Below, one piece after another: positions 35,771 to 43,595 of a stretch of DNA of 64,000 nt. Position 1 is the stretch's first letter, and the number at the start of each line of letters is the position of its first letter. This DNA comes from Austwickia sp. (GTDB lineage: Bacteria; Actinomycetota; Actinomycetes; Actinomycetales; Dermatophilaceae). The stretch is taken from the NCBI GenBank assembly GCA_016711265.1, contig JADJTI010000001.1, positions 62,001 through 126,000 of the forward strand, written 5' to 3'. The notes under the pieces are model-generated. The model saw only the letters and a list, made by a program, of their open reading frames with translations, ran no database searches and was not told the origin of the DNA. Position numbers and translations under genes: made by a program.

Positions 35771-36688
35771 ATGCCCAGCCAGCCCCCCGTGCGCGCCCTG
35801 CGTACCGACTCAGTCTTCGGACGGGTGCTCACCGCGATGGTCACCCCGTTCCGCCCCGACGGCAGCCTCGACGTCGAGGCTGCCGAGAAGCTGGCCTGCT
35901 GGCTGGTGGACCAGGGCAACGAGGGACTGGTGGTGAACGGCACCACCGGTGAGGCACCGACCACGACGGACGCAGAGAAGACCGACATCATCCGCGCAGT
36001 CTCGGCGGCCGTCGGTGATCGCTGCACGATCGTCGCCGGTGTGGGTACCAACGACACGGCACACACCGTGGAGTTGGCGCGCCAGGCCGAGCGAGCCGGG
36101 GCCGACGGCGTGCTGGTTGTCACGCCGTACTACAACAAGCCTCCCCAGGAGGGCTTGATCGCGCACTTCACAGCGGTGGCCGACGCCACCGAGTTGCCGA
36201 ACATCCTGTATGACATCCCCGGTCGCAGTGGGATCCCGATCGCTGTGGACACGCTGATCCGGCTGAGCGAGCATCCCCGGATCTGTGCGGTCAAGGACGC
36301 CAAAGGCGACTTCTGGGCCGCCACCGAGGTCATGAGGGCCACGGACCTGGCGTGGTATTCCGGCAACGACGGCGACAATCTGCTGCACCTCGCGCAGGGA
36401 GGCGTGGGGCTGATCGGGGTCACCTCCCACGTGGCTTCGCCGCAGTACGCGCGGATGATCGCCGCCGTCGACGCAGGAGACCTGGCGGGGGCGCAGCAGA
36501 TTCATCGCGACCTCGTGCCGGCCGTCAACGCCGTCATGAACATCACCCAGGGAGCCATCATGAGCAAAGCCGCGCTGGTCGAGTTGGGGGTGCTGGCGCA
36601 TCCCACGGTCCGGCTCCCCTTGATCGAGGCGACGCCAGAGCAGCGTGTCCGGCTGCGCGACGGGCTTGTCGCCTCGGGGCTGTTGTGA
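35771..36688 (+). CDS. dapA: 4-hydroxy-tetrahydrodipicolinate synthase
   Basis: Condenses pyruvate with aspartate semialdehyde in lysine/diaminopimelate synthesis. The 305-residue product has NGTTGEAPTT, GVGTNDTAHTVELA, VVTPYYNKPPQEGL, LYDIPGRSGIPI and the Schiff-base lysine in CAVKDAKGD. The ATG is preceded by TAGCGT at 7 bases and no Shine-Dalgarno, suggesting a leaderless start. The stop overlaps the rnj GTG (GTGA), the usual dapA-rnj coupling of actinobacteria. Confidence 0.96.
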   Translation: MPSQPPVRALRTDSVFGRVLTAMVTPFRPDGSLDVEAAEKLACWLVDQGNEGLVVNGTTGEAPTTTDAEKTDIIRAVSAAVGDRCTIVAGVGTNDTAHTVELARQAERAGADGVLVVTPYYNKPPQEGLIAHFTAVADATELPNILYDIPGRSGIPIAVDTLIRLSEHPRICAVKDAKGDFWAATEVMRATDLAWYSGNDGDNLLHLAQGGVGLIGVTSHVASPQYARMIAAVDAGDLAGAQQIHRDLVPAVNAVMNITQGAIMSKAALVELGVLAHPTVRLPLIEATPEQRVRLRDGLVASGLL

Positions 36689-38370
36689 GCCACCCGCACC
36701 CCGAGCTGAGTGATCCGGGGCCGCTGGCGCCCGGGGGTGTCCGGATCGTGCCGCTGGGCGGGCTGGGTGAGGTCGGGCGCAACATGACGGTGCTGGAGCA
36801 CCGGGGGCGGTTGCTGATCGTCGACTGCGGCGTGCTCTTTCCGGAGGACCACCACCCGGGTGTCGACCTGATCCTGCCCGACTTCTCCTACGTCGCGGAT
36901 CGGCTCCAGGACGTCGAGGCGATCGTGCTCACCCACGGCCACGAGGATCACATCGGTGCGGTGCCCTATTTGCTGCGCCTCAAGCCCGACATCCCGCTGC
37001 TCGGCTCGACGCTGACGCTGGCGCTCGTGGAGGCCAAGCTGAAGGAGCACCGCATCACGCCGTACACCCTGGGCGTGGTGGAGGGGCAGCGGGAGCGGCT
37101 GGGCGCTTTCGACTGCGAGTTCCTGGCCGTGAACCACTCGATCCCCGACGCCCTCGCGGTCGCGATCCGGACCGAGGCGGGGACCATCCTGCACACCGGC
37201 GACTTCAAGATGGACCAGCTTCCTCTCGACGGCCGGCTGACGGACCTGCGAGGTTTCGCCCGCCTGGGAGAAGAGGGTGTCGACCTGTTCATGGTCGACT
37301 CCACCAACGCCGAGGTGCCGGGCTTCACGATGCCGGAGCGGGACATCTTCCCGGCCATCGAACGGGTTTTCCACAAGGCGTCCCGGCGGATCATCGTGGC
37401 CTGCTTCGCCTCGCACGTGCACCGGGTGCAGCAAGTCCTGGATGCGGCGCAGGAGTATGGGCGCAAGGTGGCCATCGTCGGCCGGTCGATGGTGCGCAAC
37501 ATGGGTATTGCCGAGGAACTCGGGTACCTCAATGTGCCGGACGGATTGGTGGTGGATTTCAAGAGGCTGGACGATTACCCCCAGCATCAGCAGGTCCTCA
37601 TCTGCACGGGCTCGCAGGGTGAGCCGATGGCGGCGCTGGCTCGGATGGCCAACCGCAACCACAAGATCGAGGTCGGGCCGGGCGACACCGTGGTCTTGGC
37701 CTCCTCGCTCATTCCGGGCAACGAGAACGCGGTGTATCGGGTCATCAACGGCCTGATGCGGCTGGGCGCCCACGTCGTGCACAAGAGCAACGCGCGAGTG
37801 CACACCTCCGGACACGCGAGTGCGGGCGAATTGCTGTATTGCTACAACGTGGTTCGTCCCGGCTACGTGATGCCCATCCACGGTGAGTGGCGTCATCTGG
37901 TCGCCAACGCGCAATTGGCCGAAGCGACCGGGGTGGCCCGGGAGAACATCATGCTGGCCGAGGATGGTGTGGTCGTCGACCTCGTCGAGGGCCGGGCGGC
38001 GATCGCTGGTGCTGTCGAATGCGGGTACGTCTACGTTGACGGGTCGAGCGTCGGGGCCACGGACGAAGCGCTGCTCAAAGACCGGCGCATTCTGCGCGAC
38101 GAAGGCTTCATCACGGTCATTGTGGCCATCGACGCCTCTTCCGGCAGCATCTCCTCCGGGCCGGAGATCCTGGCGCGCGGGTTTGCTGAAGACGAGGCGG
38201 TGTTCAGCAACGTCGAGCCGGCCATCAAGGCCGCGATCGAGGAAGCGACCGCGCGGGGGGTCACCGACTCTCATCAGCTTCAGCAGGTCATCCGCCGGGC
38301 GGTCGGCAGCTGGGTGGGTGGGAAGCTGCGTCGGCGTCCCATGATCATCCCGGTGGTCATCGAGGTCTGA
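36685..38370 (+). CDS. rnj: Ribonuclease J
   Basis: Metallo-beta-lactamase-fold RNase with 5'-3' exo- and endonuclease activity, acting in rRNA maturation and mRNA decay. The 561-residue protein shows the zinc motif LTHGHEDHIGAVPYLL, then LHTGDFKMD, the beta-CASP domain (CFASHVHRVQQ, STNAEVPGFT, GSQGEPMAAL) and HTSGHAS. Together with pnp it provides RNA turnover functions in this window. GTG start is chosen for the overlap with dapA and the conserved VRIVPLGGLGEVGRNM just after it. Confidence 0.95.
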   Translation: MSHPHPELSDPGPLAPGGVRIVPLGGLGEVGRNMTVLEHRGRLLIVDCGVLFPEDHHPGVDLILPDFSYVADRLQDVEAIVLTHGHEDHIGAVPYLLRLKPDIPLLGSTLTLALVEAKLKEHRITPYTLGVVEGQRERLGAFDCEFLAVNHSIPDALAVAIRTEAGTILHTGDFKMDQLPLDGRLTDLRGFARLGEEGVDLFMVDSTNAEVPGFTMPERDIFPAIERVFHKASRRIIVACFASHVHRVQQVLDAAQEYGRKVAIVGRSMVRNMGIAEELGYLNVPDGLVVDFKRLDDYPQHQQVLICTGSQGEPMAALARMANRNHKIEVGPGDTVVLASSLIPGNENAVYRVINGLMRLGAHVVHKSNARVHTSGHASAGELLYCYNVVRPGYVMPIHGEWRHLVANAQLAEATGVARENIMLAEDGVVVDLVEGRAAIAGAVECGYVYVDGSSVGATDEALLKDRRILRDEGFITVIVAIDASSGSISSGPEILARGFAEDEAVFSNVEPAIKAAIEEATARGVTDSHQLQQVIRRAVGSWVGGKLRRRPMIIPVVIEV

Positions 38371-38412
38371 CGGAAGCCGACAACCGGGGCACAGTCCGCC
38401 CAGGCGCCCGAG

Positions 38413-38811
38413 TCATCCGGTGAGCGAGATGAACCACACCGCCGCGGCGGCACATCCCACGGCGAACAAGACACTGACGAAGGTGCCGATGATGAACCGT
38501 TCGGCGCCTCGCCCATCGGGAGCGGATAGCTCGGGATAGCGGGCCAGCCCCTTGATGACGAGCACGATCGCGAGGGTCTCCTTCCAGCCAGCCAGCACGG
38601 CGGCGTACACCGCTAGTCGCTCCAACATGCCGATCCACGTGCCGCCGCGCAGGGTCGTCGGCGGTGCGGGGGCCAGGGTGGGTAGTTCGGCGTCGCGTCG
38701 CTGGATGTACCGGAAGACCGCACGGACCAATGGACTGCCCGCTCCCACCGCCGCCGCCCCGATTGCGACGACGATCGCGACGTCCAGCAGCGCTGCCCAG
38801 ATGGACGTCAT
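38413..38811 (-). CDS. Small membrane protein coupled to the SatD-like gene
   Basis: Integral membrane protein of 132 residues with three to four hydrophobic segments: SIWAALLDVAIVVAIGAAAV, LERLAVYAAVLAGWKETLAI and FIIGTFVSVLFAVGCAAAAV. A basic RRD loop lies between the first two. I do not recognise a defined family. Its ATG overlaps the SatD-like stop (ATGA), implying a two-gene unit in which the soluble SatD-like protein and this membrane protein act together. In other bacteria SatD-like genes also lie beside membrane-protein genes. Confidence 0.72.
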   Translation of the reverse strand: MTSIWAALLDVAIVVAIGAAAVGAGSPLVRAVFRYIQRRDAELPTLAPAPPTTLRGGTWIGMLERLAVYAAVLAGWKETLAIVLVIKGLARYPELSAPDGRGAERFIIGTFVSVLFAVGCAAAAVWFISLTG

Positions 38812-39548
38812 GGCCGCAGGCATTCATCGAGCAGAGTCGCGCACAGCCCGATGCCGCGCACGCCCTCGTCGTAGCCCGCACGTCGCAGGCGCTGGCTCAC
38901 CGCCGACGGACTGATGCCCAGCCGACCCGCCAGGCTCCGGCCCGATTCGCCACGGTCTCGTCCCTCCACGACGTCCCATCCTTCCCCAGTGCGTCTCTGA
39001 AACAGCCCAGCCAGGAGCCATAGCGCGCTCTCGGCCAGCTCGACCCGATCAAGACCACTGGTCGGTTCGGCGTCCGACCCGGCCACGCCGTCGCTGCGAT
39101 CCTGAGCAGGACCGTAGGTGGCCCCACCGACAACCCCCGGACCAGGCTCGTTCCAGGAGTCGCGGGCTCCCGGACGCGGGCCCCGGACGGCCACGTGGAC
39201 GGGGGAGCGCCGGGATGCCTCAACGGCCTCACGCGCGGCGATGAAGGCCGGGCCGCGCCCTGCACGGGTGCTCACGGGCAACGGAGTTTGCACCGCACCC
39301 ACGCCCACGCCCACTCGCCAGGACCCGCTCCGCAGGAGGTGTTCAACGACTTCGACGACGGAGCGGCCATCGGCCAGCACGCCTTGAATCTCGTCGCCGA
39401 CTGTTCGTTCGAACTCCACCAGGGGGGCCAGGCTCGGGGAGGCTGCCAGCCGATCGAGCGCGGCCGGTACGGCGTCGGGCCCCCGCCGGCTTCCGCGTTG
39501 ATCTGCGGTCACGACGAGGACCCAGCTGGTGAGGGTGGATGGCTGCAC
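38808..39548 (-). CDS. SatD-family protein with C-terminal helix-turn-helix
   Basis: Soluble protein of 246 residues. The N-terminal part (WVLVVTADQRGSR, FERTVGDEIQGVLAD, WRVGVGVGAVQTPLP) matches the SatD family, named from a streptococcal acid-tolerance locus. The C terminus carries a helix-turn-helix (GRSLAGRLGISPSAVSQRLR) that could bind DNA. GTG at 39548 is chosen because TACACT lies 7 bases upstream and it places the conserved VLVVTADQRGSR near the N terminus; a GTG at 39566 is possible. A perfect palindrome just upstream of that -10 suggests autoregulation. Biological role unknown. Confidence 0.72.
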   Translation of the reverse strand: MQPSTLTSWVLVVTADQRGSRRGPDAVPAALDRLAASPSLAPLVEFERTVGDEIQGVLADGRSVVEVVEHLLRSGSWRVGVGVGAVQTPLPVSTRAGRGPAFIAAREAVEASRRSPVHVAVRGPRPGARDSWNEPGPGVVGGATYGPAQDRSDGVAGSDAEPTSGLDRVELAESALWLLAGLFQRRTGEGWDVVEGRDRGESGRSLAGRLGISPSAVSQRLRRAGYDEGVRGIGLCATLLDECLRP

Positions 39549-39563
39549 GTCCGCTAGTGTAGC

Positions 39564-39579
39564 CACATGACTTCATGTG
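39564..39579. promoter_or_regulatory. Palindromic operator candidate of satD-like gene
   Basis: CACATGACTTCATGTG is an inverted repeat of 7 bp with a 2-base centre, located between the expected -35 and the TACACT -10 (39556-39561, minus strand) of the satD-like gene. TGTAGC flanks it on both sides (39559 onward and 39585 onward). Confidence 0.6.
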
Positions 39580-39710
39580 AATAGATGTAGCTTCAAAGCT
39601 TCACCTAGTCGGTCGTGGGGTTGGGCCATCCGGGGCGGCGATCGCCTGGGCGGCCTACCCAGGATGCCCGCCCGTCGGCGTGGCCGCCGCGGGTTGTCGG
39701 TGGCTTCTCG

Positions 39711-39716
39711 TACTGT
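39711..39716 (+). promoter_or_regulatory. Putative leaderless promoter -10 of ftsK
   Basis: TACTGT is followed by 7 bases and the GTG chosen as ftsK start. No Shine-Dalgarno. Supports this start over the upstream in-frame ATG at 39577. Confidence 0.5.
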
Positions 39717-39723
39717 CGGTTTC

Positions 39724-42639
39724 GTGGCCACACGTCCAACATCCTCTCCGCCGCGGCAGCGGCGCGGTTTGACCGGTGGGGGCCCGCGGGCGGCCTCCTC
39801 GCGTCCCCCCGGGCGCGCCAAGGCTTCGCCGGGCGCCGCCCGCCCCGATGGCGGCACCCTTCAGTGGCCGCTGCGTGCGGCCCGAGGGGCGTGGATGGGC
39901 ATGGCCACCTTGACGGGCCAGATGGCCCGCAGAGCGGGTCGCAGCGTCGTGGAGATCGAGCCTGAACACCGCCGTGACGGGCTGGGCTTGACTCTCCTCG
40001 CCGGTTCGGTGGTCATCGCCACCCGGGAATGGTGGGGACTGCCCGGCGCCGCGGGCGCGGCGATCCACGCCGTCGCTGCGGGCACCTTCGGGCGGGTGGC
40101 TCTGGTGCTCCCCCTACTCCTGCTCGCCCTAGGCGTGCGTCTGCTGCGGGCACCCCAAGGTCGTCAGGGGAGCAACCGGATCGGTGTCGGCCTGACAGCG
40201 CTGATGTTCGCCAGCTGCGGTCTCGTCCACATCGCTGCGGGTGTCCCCGCCCCTCACCAGGATCTGGAGGCCACTCGGGACGGGGGTGGGGTGATCGGGT
40301 ATCTCGCCTCCATCCTGCCGATGGCTTCGCTGCGGGAATGGGGGGCGGTCCCGCTTCTTCTCCTGCTCGGGATCTTCGGCATTCTGGTGCTCACCGCAAC
40401 ACCCGTGCATCGCATTCCGGAGCGGGTCTCCCGCGGATACCGTCACCTCTTCGGCATGGACGCCCCGACGACCGCGAGCGGCGCCGACGCCCCCGACGTG
40501 CCCTCGGGCGCGCCCGCCTCGACTGCATCCAGGCAGCGGCGCGCGCTGGCCGGGTCTGACCCCGACATGGAAGGTCGAAACGGCGACGAGGCATTCGAAC
40601 AGGCGGCACAGGTACACCGGGCTCGCGGACGGCTGCTACGTGGTGTCGCGGGCATGGCCGGCCGGGCGGGTAGGGCCGGCAGTCGGCCCGACCCCGCCGC
40701 GCCGACGGTCGATCACCACCCGTCCCCACCGCCCACCTCCGCCCGAACCGCGGCGACCGCGCCGGCGCCCGAGTCGATGCCGGACGGGCCCGAGACGCAC
40801 GACGTGACCGCTGGCCAGGAGTCCCATCTGGGGGCTGGTGCGGGTGCCCGGTTCGACGACCGGGTGGACGGGGCGTCCGCCGCCCAGGAGGCGTCGGCGA
40901 CGATCGCCGTCGAGAGTCCGGTGACCGACTCGAACCCTGCGCCGGTCGCACCGATCACCGAGCCGCTGCCGACCCGCGCCGAGCAACTCGCCCTGTCGGG
41001 TGATGTCGCCTACACCCTGCCGGACCAGGCCATCCTCGAGCCCGGAACCCCGCACAAGACGCGCAGCGCCGCCAACGACCGCGTCGTCGAATCGCTGACC
41101 ACCGTGCTCGACCAGTTCGGTATCGACGCCCAGGTCACCGGCTTCTCGCGCGGTCCCACGGTGACCCGCTACGAGGTGGAGCTTGGCCCGGGCGTCAAAG
41201 TCGAGCGGGTCACGGCACTGAGCAAGAACATCGCGTACGCCGTGGCCTCCGCGGAGGTGCGGATCCTGTCGCCGATCCCGGGGAAGTCGGCGATCGGCAT
41301 CGAGATCCCGAACGCCGACCGGGAAAAGGTCAGCCTCGGCGACGTCCTGCGCAGCCAGGTGGCTCGGCTCAACCCGCACCCCATGGTGATGGGCGTCGGC
41401 AAGGACGTCGAGGGTGGCTATGTGATCGCCAACCTGGCCAAGATGCCGCACCTGTTGGTCGCCGGCGCCACCGGTTCGGGCAAGTCCAGCTTCGTGAACT
41501 CGATGATCACCTCGATTCTGATGAGGTCGACTCCCGAGGAGGTGCGTCTCATCCTGGTCGACCCCAAGCGGGTCGAGCTCACGGCGTACGACGGCATCCC
41601 TCACCTGATCACGCCCATCATCACCAGCCCCAAGAAGGCCGCGGAGGCACTGCAGTGGGTTGTCCGTGAAATGGACGCCCGGTACGACGACCTGGCTGCT
41701 TTCGGGTTCAAGCACCTTGACGACTTCAACCGAGCGGTGCGCGCGGGATCGATCACGCCGCTGCCGGGATCGCAGCGGGTGCTCACTCCCTACCCGTATC
41801 TGCTGGTCGTCGTTGATGAGCTCGCCGATCTCATGATGGTCGCCCCACGGGACGTCGAAGACTCGATCGTGCGGATCACCCAGCTGGCCCGAGCTGCGGG
41901 AATCCACCTGGTCCTGGCCACCCAACGACCGTCGGTGGATGTCGTGACGGGCCTCATCAAGGCGAACGTGCCGTCGAGAATGGCCTTCGCGACCTCGTCC
42001 CTGGCCGACTCCCGCGTCGTGCTCGACATGCCGGGGGCCGAGAAACTGATCGGCCAGGGCGACGCGCTCTTCCTCCCGATGGGCAAGAGCAAACCCATGC
42101 GGGTGCAGGGGGCCTGGGTCACCGAAAGCGAAGTCGCGCACGTGGTCAAGCATGTGACTCAGCAGCTCAAGCCGACGTACCGCCAGGACGTCACGGTCGC
42201 CGCCGCGCGCAAGCAGGTTGACGAGGACATCGGTGACGACCTGGATCTCGTGGTGCAGGCCGCCGAACTCATCATCGGCATGCAGTTCGGGTCCACCTCC
42301 ATGCTCCAGCGAAAACTGCGGGTGGGTTTCGCCAAGGCCGGACGACTCATGGACCTCCTGGAGACGCGGGGAGTGGTCGGCCCCTCGGAGGGTTCCAAGG
42401 CGCGCGATGTCCTGGTCAAACCCGAGGATCTCCCCGAAACGCTGGCCGGCTTGCGCGGCGACCCGCCGGCCCAGTCGCCTGGGTCGGCGGCCGCTCAACC
42501 CGGCGTTCGGGACAGCGCCGGTACCTACTCCCGGGATGTACTGGCCGAGGGCTCGACGGGGCCGGGGTGGTCGGAGACCGTCGGCGAGGCATCGGGAGAC
42601 GACGGCGAGGACGCCTGGTCGCTGACGGGGCGATCGTGA
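39724..42639 (+). CDS. ftsK: DNA translocase FtsK/SpoIIIE
   Basis: Membrane-anchored motor that moves chromosome ends through the closing septum. The 971-residue protein begins with a basic Pro-rich tail and about four membrane segments (VALVLPLLLLALGVRLL, VPLLLLLGIFGILVLTA). A disordered Ala/Pro/Asp linker of about 170 residues follows. The motor has GATGSGKSSFVNS (Walker A), LLVVVDELADLMM (Walker B) and RPSVDVVTGLIKANVPSR. The C-terminal gamma winged-helix (STSMLQRKLRVGFAKAGRLMD) recognises KOPS-type sites. A 33-residue Gly/Ser tail ends it. Start GTG chosen from the -10 spacing. Overlaps the next gene by 4 bases. Confidence 0.93.
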   Translation: MATRPTSSPPRQRRGLTGGGPRAASSRPPGRAKASPGAARPDGGTLQWPLRAARGAWMGMATLTGQMARRAGRSVVEIEPEHRRDGLGLTLLAGSVVIATREWWGLPGAAGAAIHAVAAGTFGRVALVLPLLLLALGVRLLRAPQGRQGSNRIGVGLTALMFASCGLVHIAAGVPAPHQDLEATRDGGGVIGYLASILPMASLREWGAVPLLLLLGIFGILVLTATPVHRIPERVSRGYRHLFGMDAPTTASGADAPDVPSGAPASTASRQRRALAGSDPDMEGRNGDEAFEQAAQVHRARGRLLRGVAGMAGRAGRAGSRPDPAAPTVDHHPSPPPTSARTAATAPAPESMPDGPETHDVTAGQESHLGAGAGARFDDRVDGASAAQEASATIAVESPVTDSNPAPVAPITEPLPTRAEQLALSGDVAYTLPDQAILEPGTPHKTRSAANDRVVESLTTVLDQFGIDAQVTGFSRGPTVTRYEVELGPGVKVERVTALSKNIAYAVASAEVRILSPIPGKSAIGIEIPNADREKVSLGDVLRSQVARLNPHPMVMGVGKDVEGGYVIANLAKMPHLLVAGATGSGKSSFVNSMITSILMRSTPEEVRLILVDPKRVELTAYDGIPHLITPIITSPKKAAEALQWVVREMDARYDDLAAFGFKHLDDFNRAVRAGSITPLPGSQRVLTPYPYLLVVVDELADLMMVAPRDVEDSIVRITQLARAAGIHLVLATQRPSVDVVTGLIKANVPSRMAFATSSLADSRVVLDMPGAEKLIGQGDALFLPMGKSKPMRVQGAWVTESEVAHVVKHVTQQLKPTYRQDVTVAAARKQVDEDIGDDLDLVVQAAELIIGMQFGSTSMLQRKLRVGFAKAGRLMDLLETRGVVGPSEGSKARDVLVKPEDLPETLAGLRGDPPAQSPGSAAAQPGVRDSAGTYSRDVLAEGSTGPGWSETVGEASGDDGEDAWSLTGRS

Positions 42640-43550
42640 CGACCTCGTCCGGCGAACACCCCGCTAGAGAGCGGCATCACCCGCGCGCGGCGCGGGGATC
42701 GCGGAGTCGGGGACTGCGCGCGTGGCTGCCGTTGACCTTGGCGGTTGCCACGGTGATCAGTGGCTGCGCGGGGATCCAGCCCGATCCCCGCGTGGCGGTG
42801 GCCTCCTCGCCGGGGGGCGCATCAGCGAAACGGCTGAGCGCTGACGACCTCCGCAAGGACTTCGAGGACTTCGCCGCCAAGTTGCCCGGTGAGGTCGCGC
42901 TCGCCTGGGCGGCCGTGGGCAGTCGGCACGAGGTCCAATCCTTGGGCTCGGTCCGCGATGAGGCCGCGTGGTCGACCGCCAAGGTGCCCCTGGGCGTGGC
43001 GCGGCTTCGGCTGGCGGGGGGCAAGCTGAACGACAAGACCAGCGAGGTCCTGCGCCGGGCGATCACCCGATCGGACAATGCCGCCGCGAAGACCCTGTGG
43101 CAGGGATTGGGCACGCCCCAGCAGGCTGTTGCGCTGATGGGCAAAGTGGTCCGCGACGCCGGCGACGAAGCGACGAGCTTCAACACCGCGGAGTTTGGTT
43201 TATCCCCTTGGACGGTACCCAACCAAGCCCAGTTCGCTGCCGGGCTGCCGTGCATCCCGGATGGCCCCAGTGTGCTCGATCTGATGGACGAGGTGATCCC
43301 ACAGCAGAGCTGGGGGCTGGGCAAGACCGGGCTTCCGGCCCAGTTCAAGGGCGGGTGGGGGATCGGTCCCCACGGGCTGCTGGTGCGTCAGCTCGGCGTG
43401 TTGACGACCAGTGACGGCGGACAGATCGGTGTGGCAATCGCCACCATGCCGCACACCAAGACGACGAGCGTGGCCGAATCGAACATGGACGCCGTCGCGA
43501 GCTGGATCGCCGGTCGGCTGGGACCCGCCGATGCCGGCCGGTGCACGTGA
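42636..43550 (+). CDS. Class A beta-lactamase-like serine hydrolase lipoprotein
   Basis: Exported protein of 304 residues. A basic N terminus and hydrophobic stretch (WLPLTLAVATVIS) end in the lipobox VISGC, so it is probably anchored to the outer face of the membrane. The penicillin-recognising motifs are all visible: AWSTAKVPLG (SxxK), TRSDNAAAK (SDN) and LGKTGLPAQFKGG (KTG). It could be a beta-lactamase, a D,D-peptidase-like enzyme or a binding protein; no omega-loop glutamate is obvious, so lactamase activity is uncertain. GTG start overlaps the ftsK stop, tying it to a division gene. Confidence 0.8.
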   Translation: MTTSSGEHPARERHHPRAARGSRSRGLRAWLPLTLAVATVISGCAGIQPDPRVAVASSPGGASAKRLSADDLRKDFEDFAAKLPGEVALAWAAVGSRHEVQSLGSVRDEAAWSTAKVPLGVARLRLAGGKLNDKTSEVLRRAITRSDNAAAKTLWQGLGTPQQAVALMGKVVRDAGDEATSFNTAEFGLSPWTVPNQAQFAAGLPCIPDGPSVLDLMDEVIPQQSWGLGKTGLPAQFKGGWGIGPHGLLVRQLGVLTTSDGGQIGVAIATMPHTKTTSVAESNMDAVASWIAGRLGPADAGRCT

Positions 43551-43583
43551 TCGCTGCCGTCCGGAGCCGGGGTGAGCGCCCCG

Positions 43584-43589
43584 TAGAGT
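43584..43589 (+). promoter_or_regulatory. Putative leaderless promoter -10 of rimO
   Basis: TAGAGT lies exactly 6 bases before the rimO ATG, without a Shine-Dalgarno sequence. Confidence 0.55.
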
Positions 43590-43595
43590 GGGCCT

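Noticed and set aside
36502..38274. 590-codon open frame on the minus strand
   Set aside because: Antisense shadow of rnj/dapA.
40636..42498. 620-codon open frame on the minus strand
   Set aside because: Antisense shadow of ftsK.
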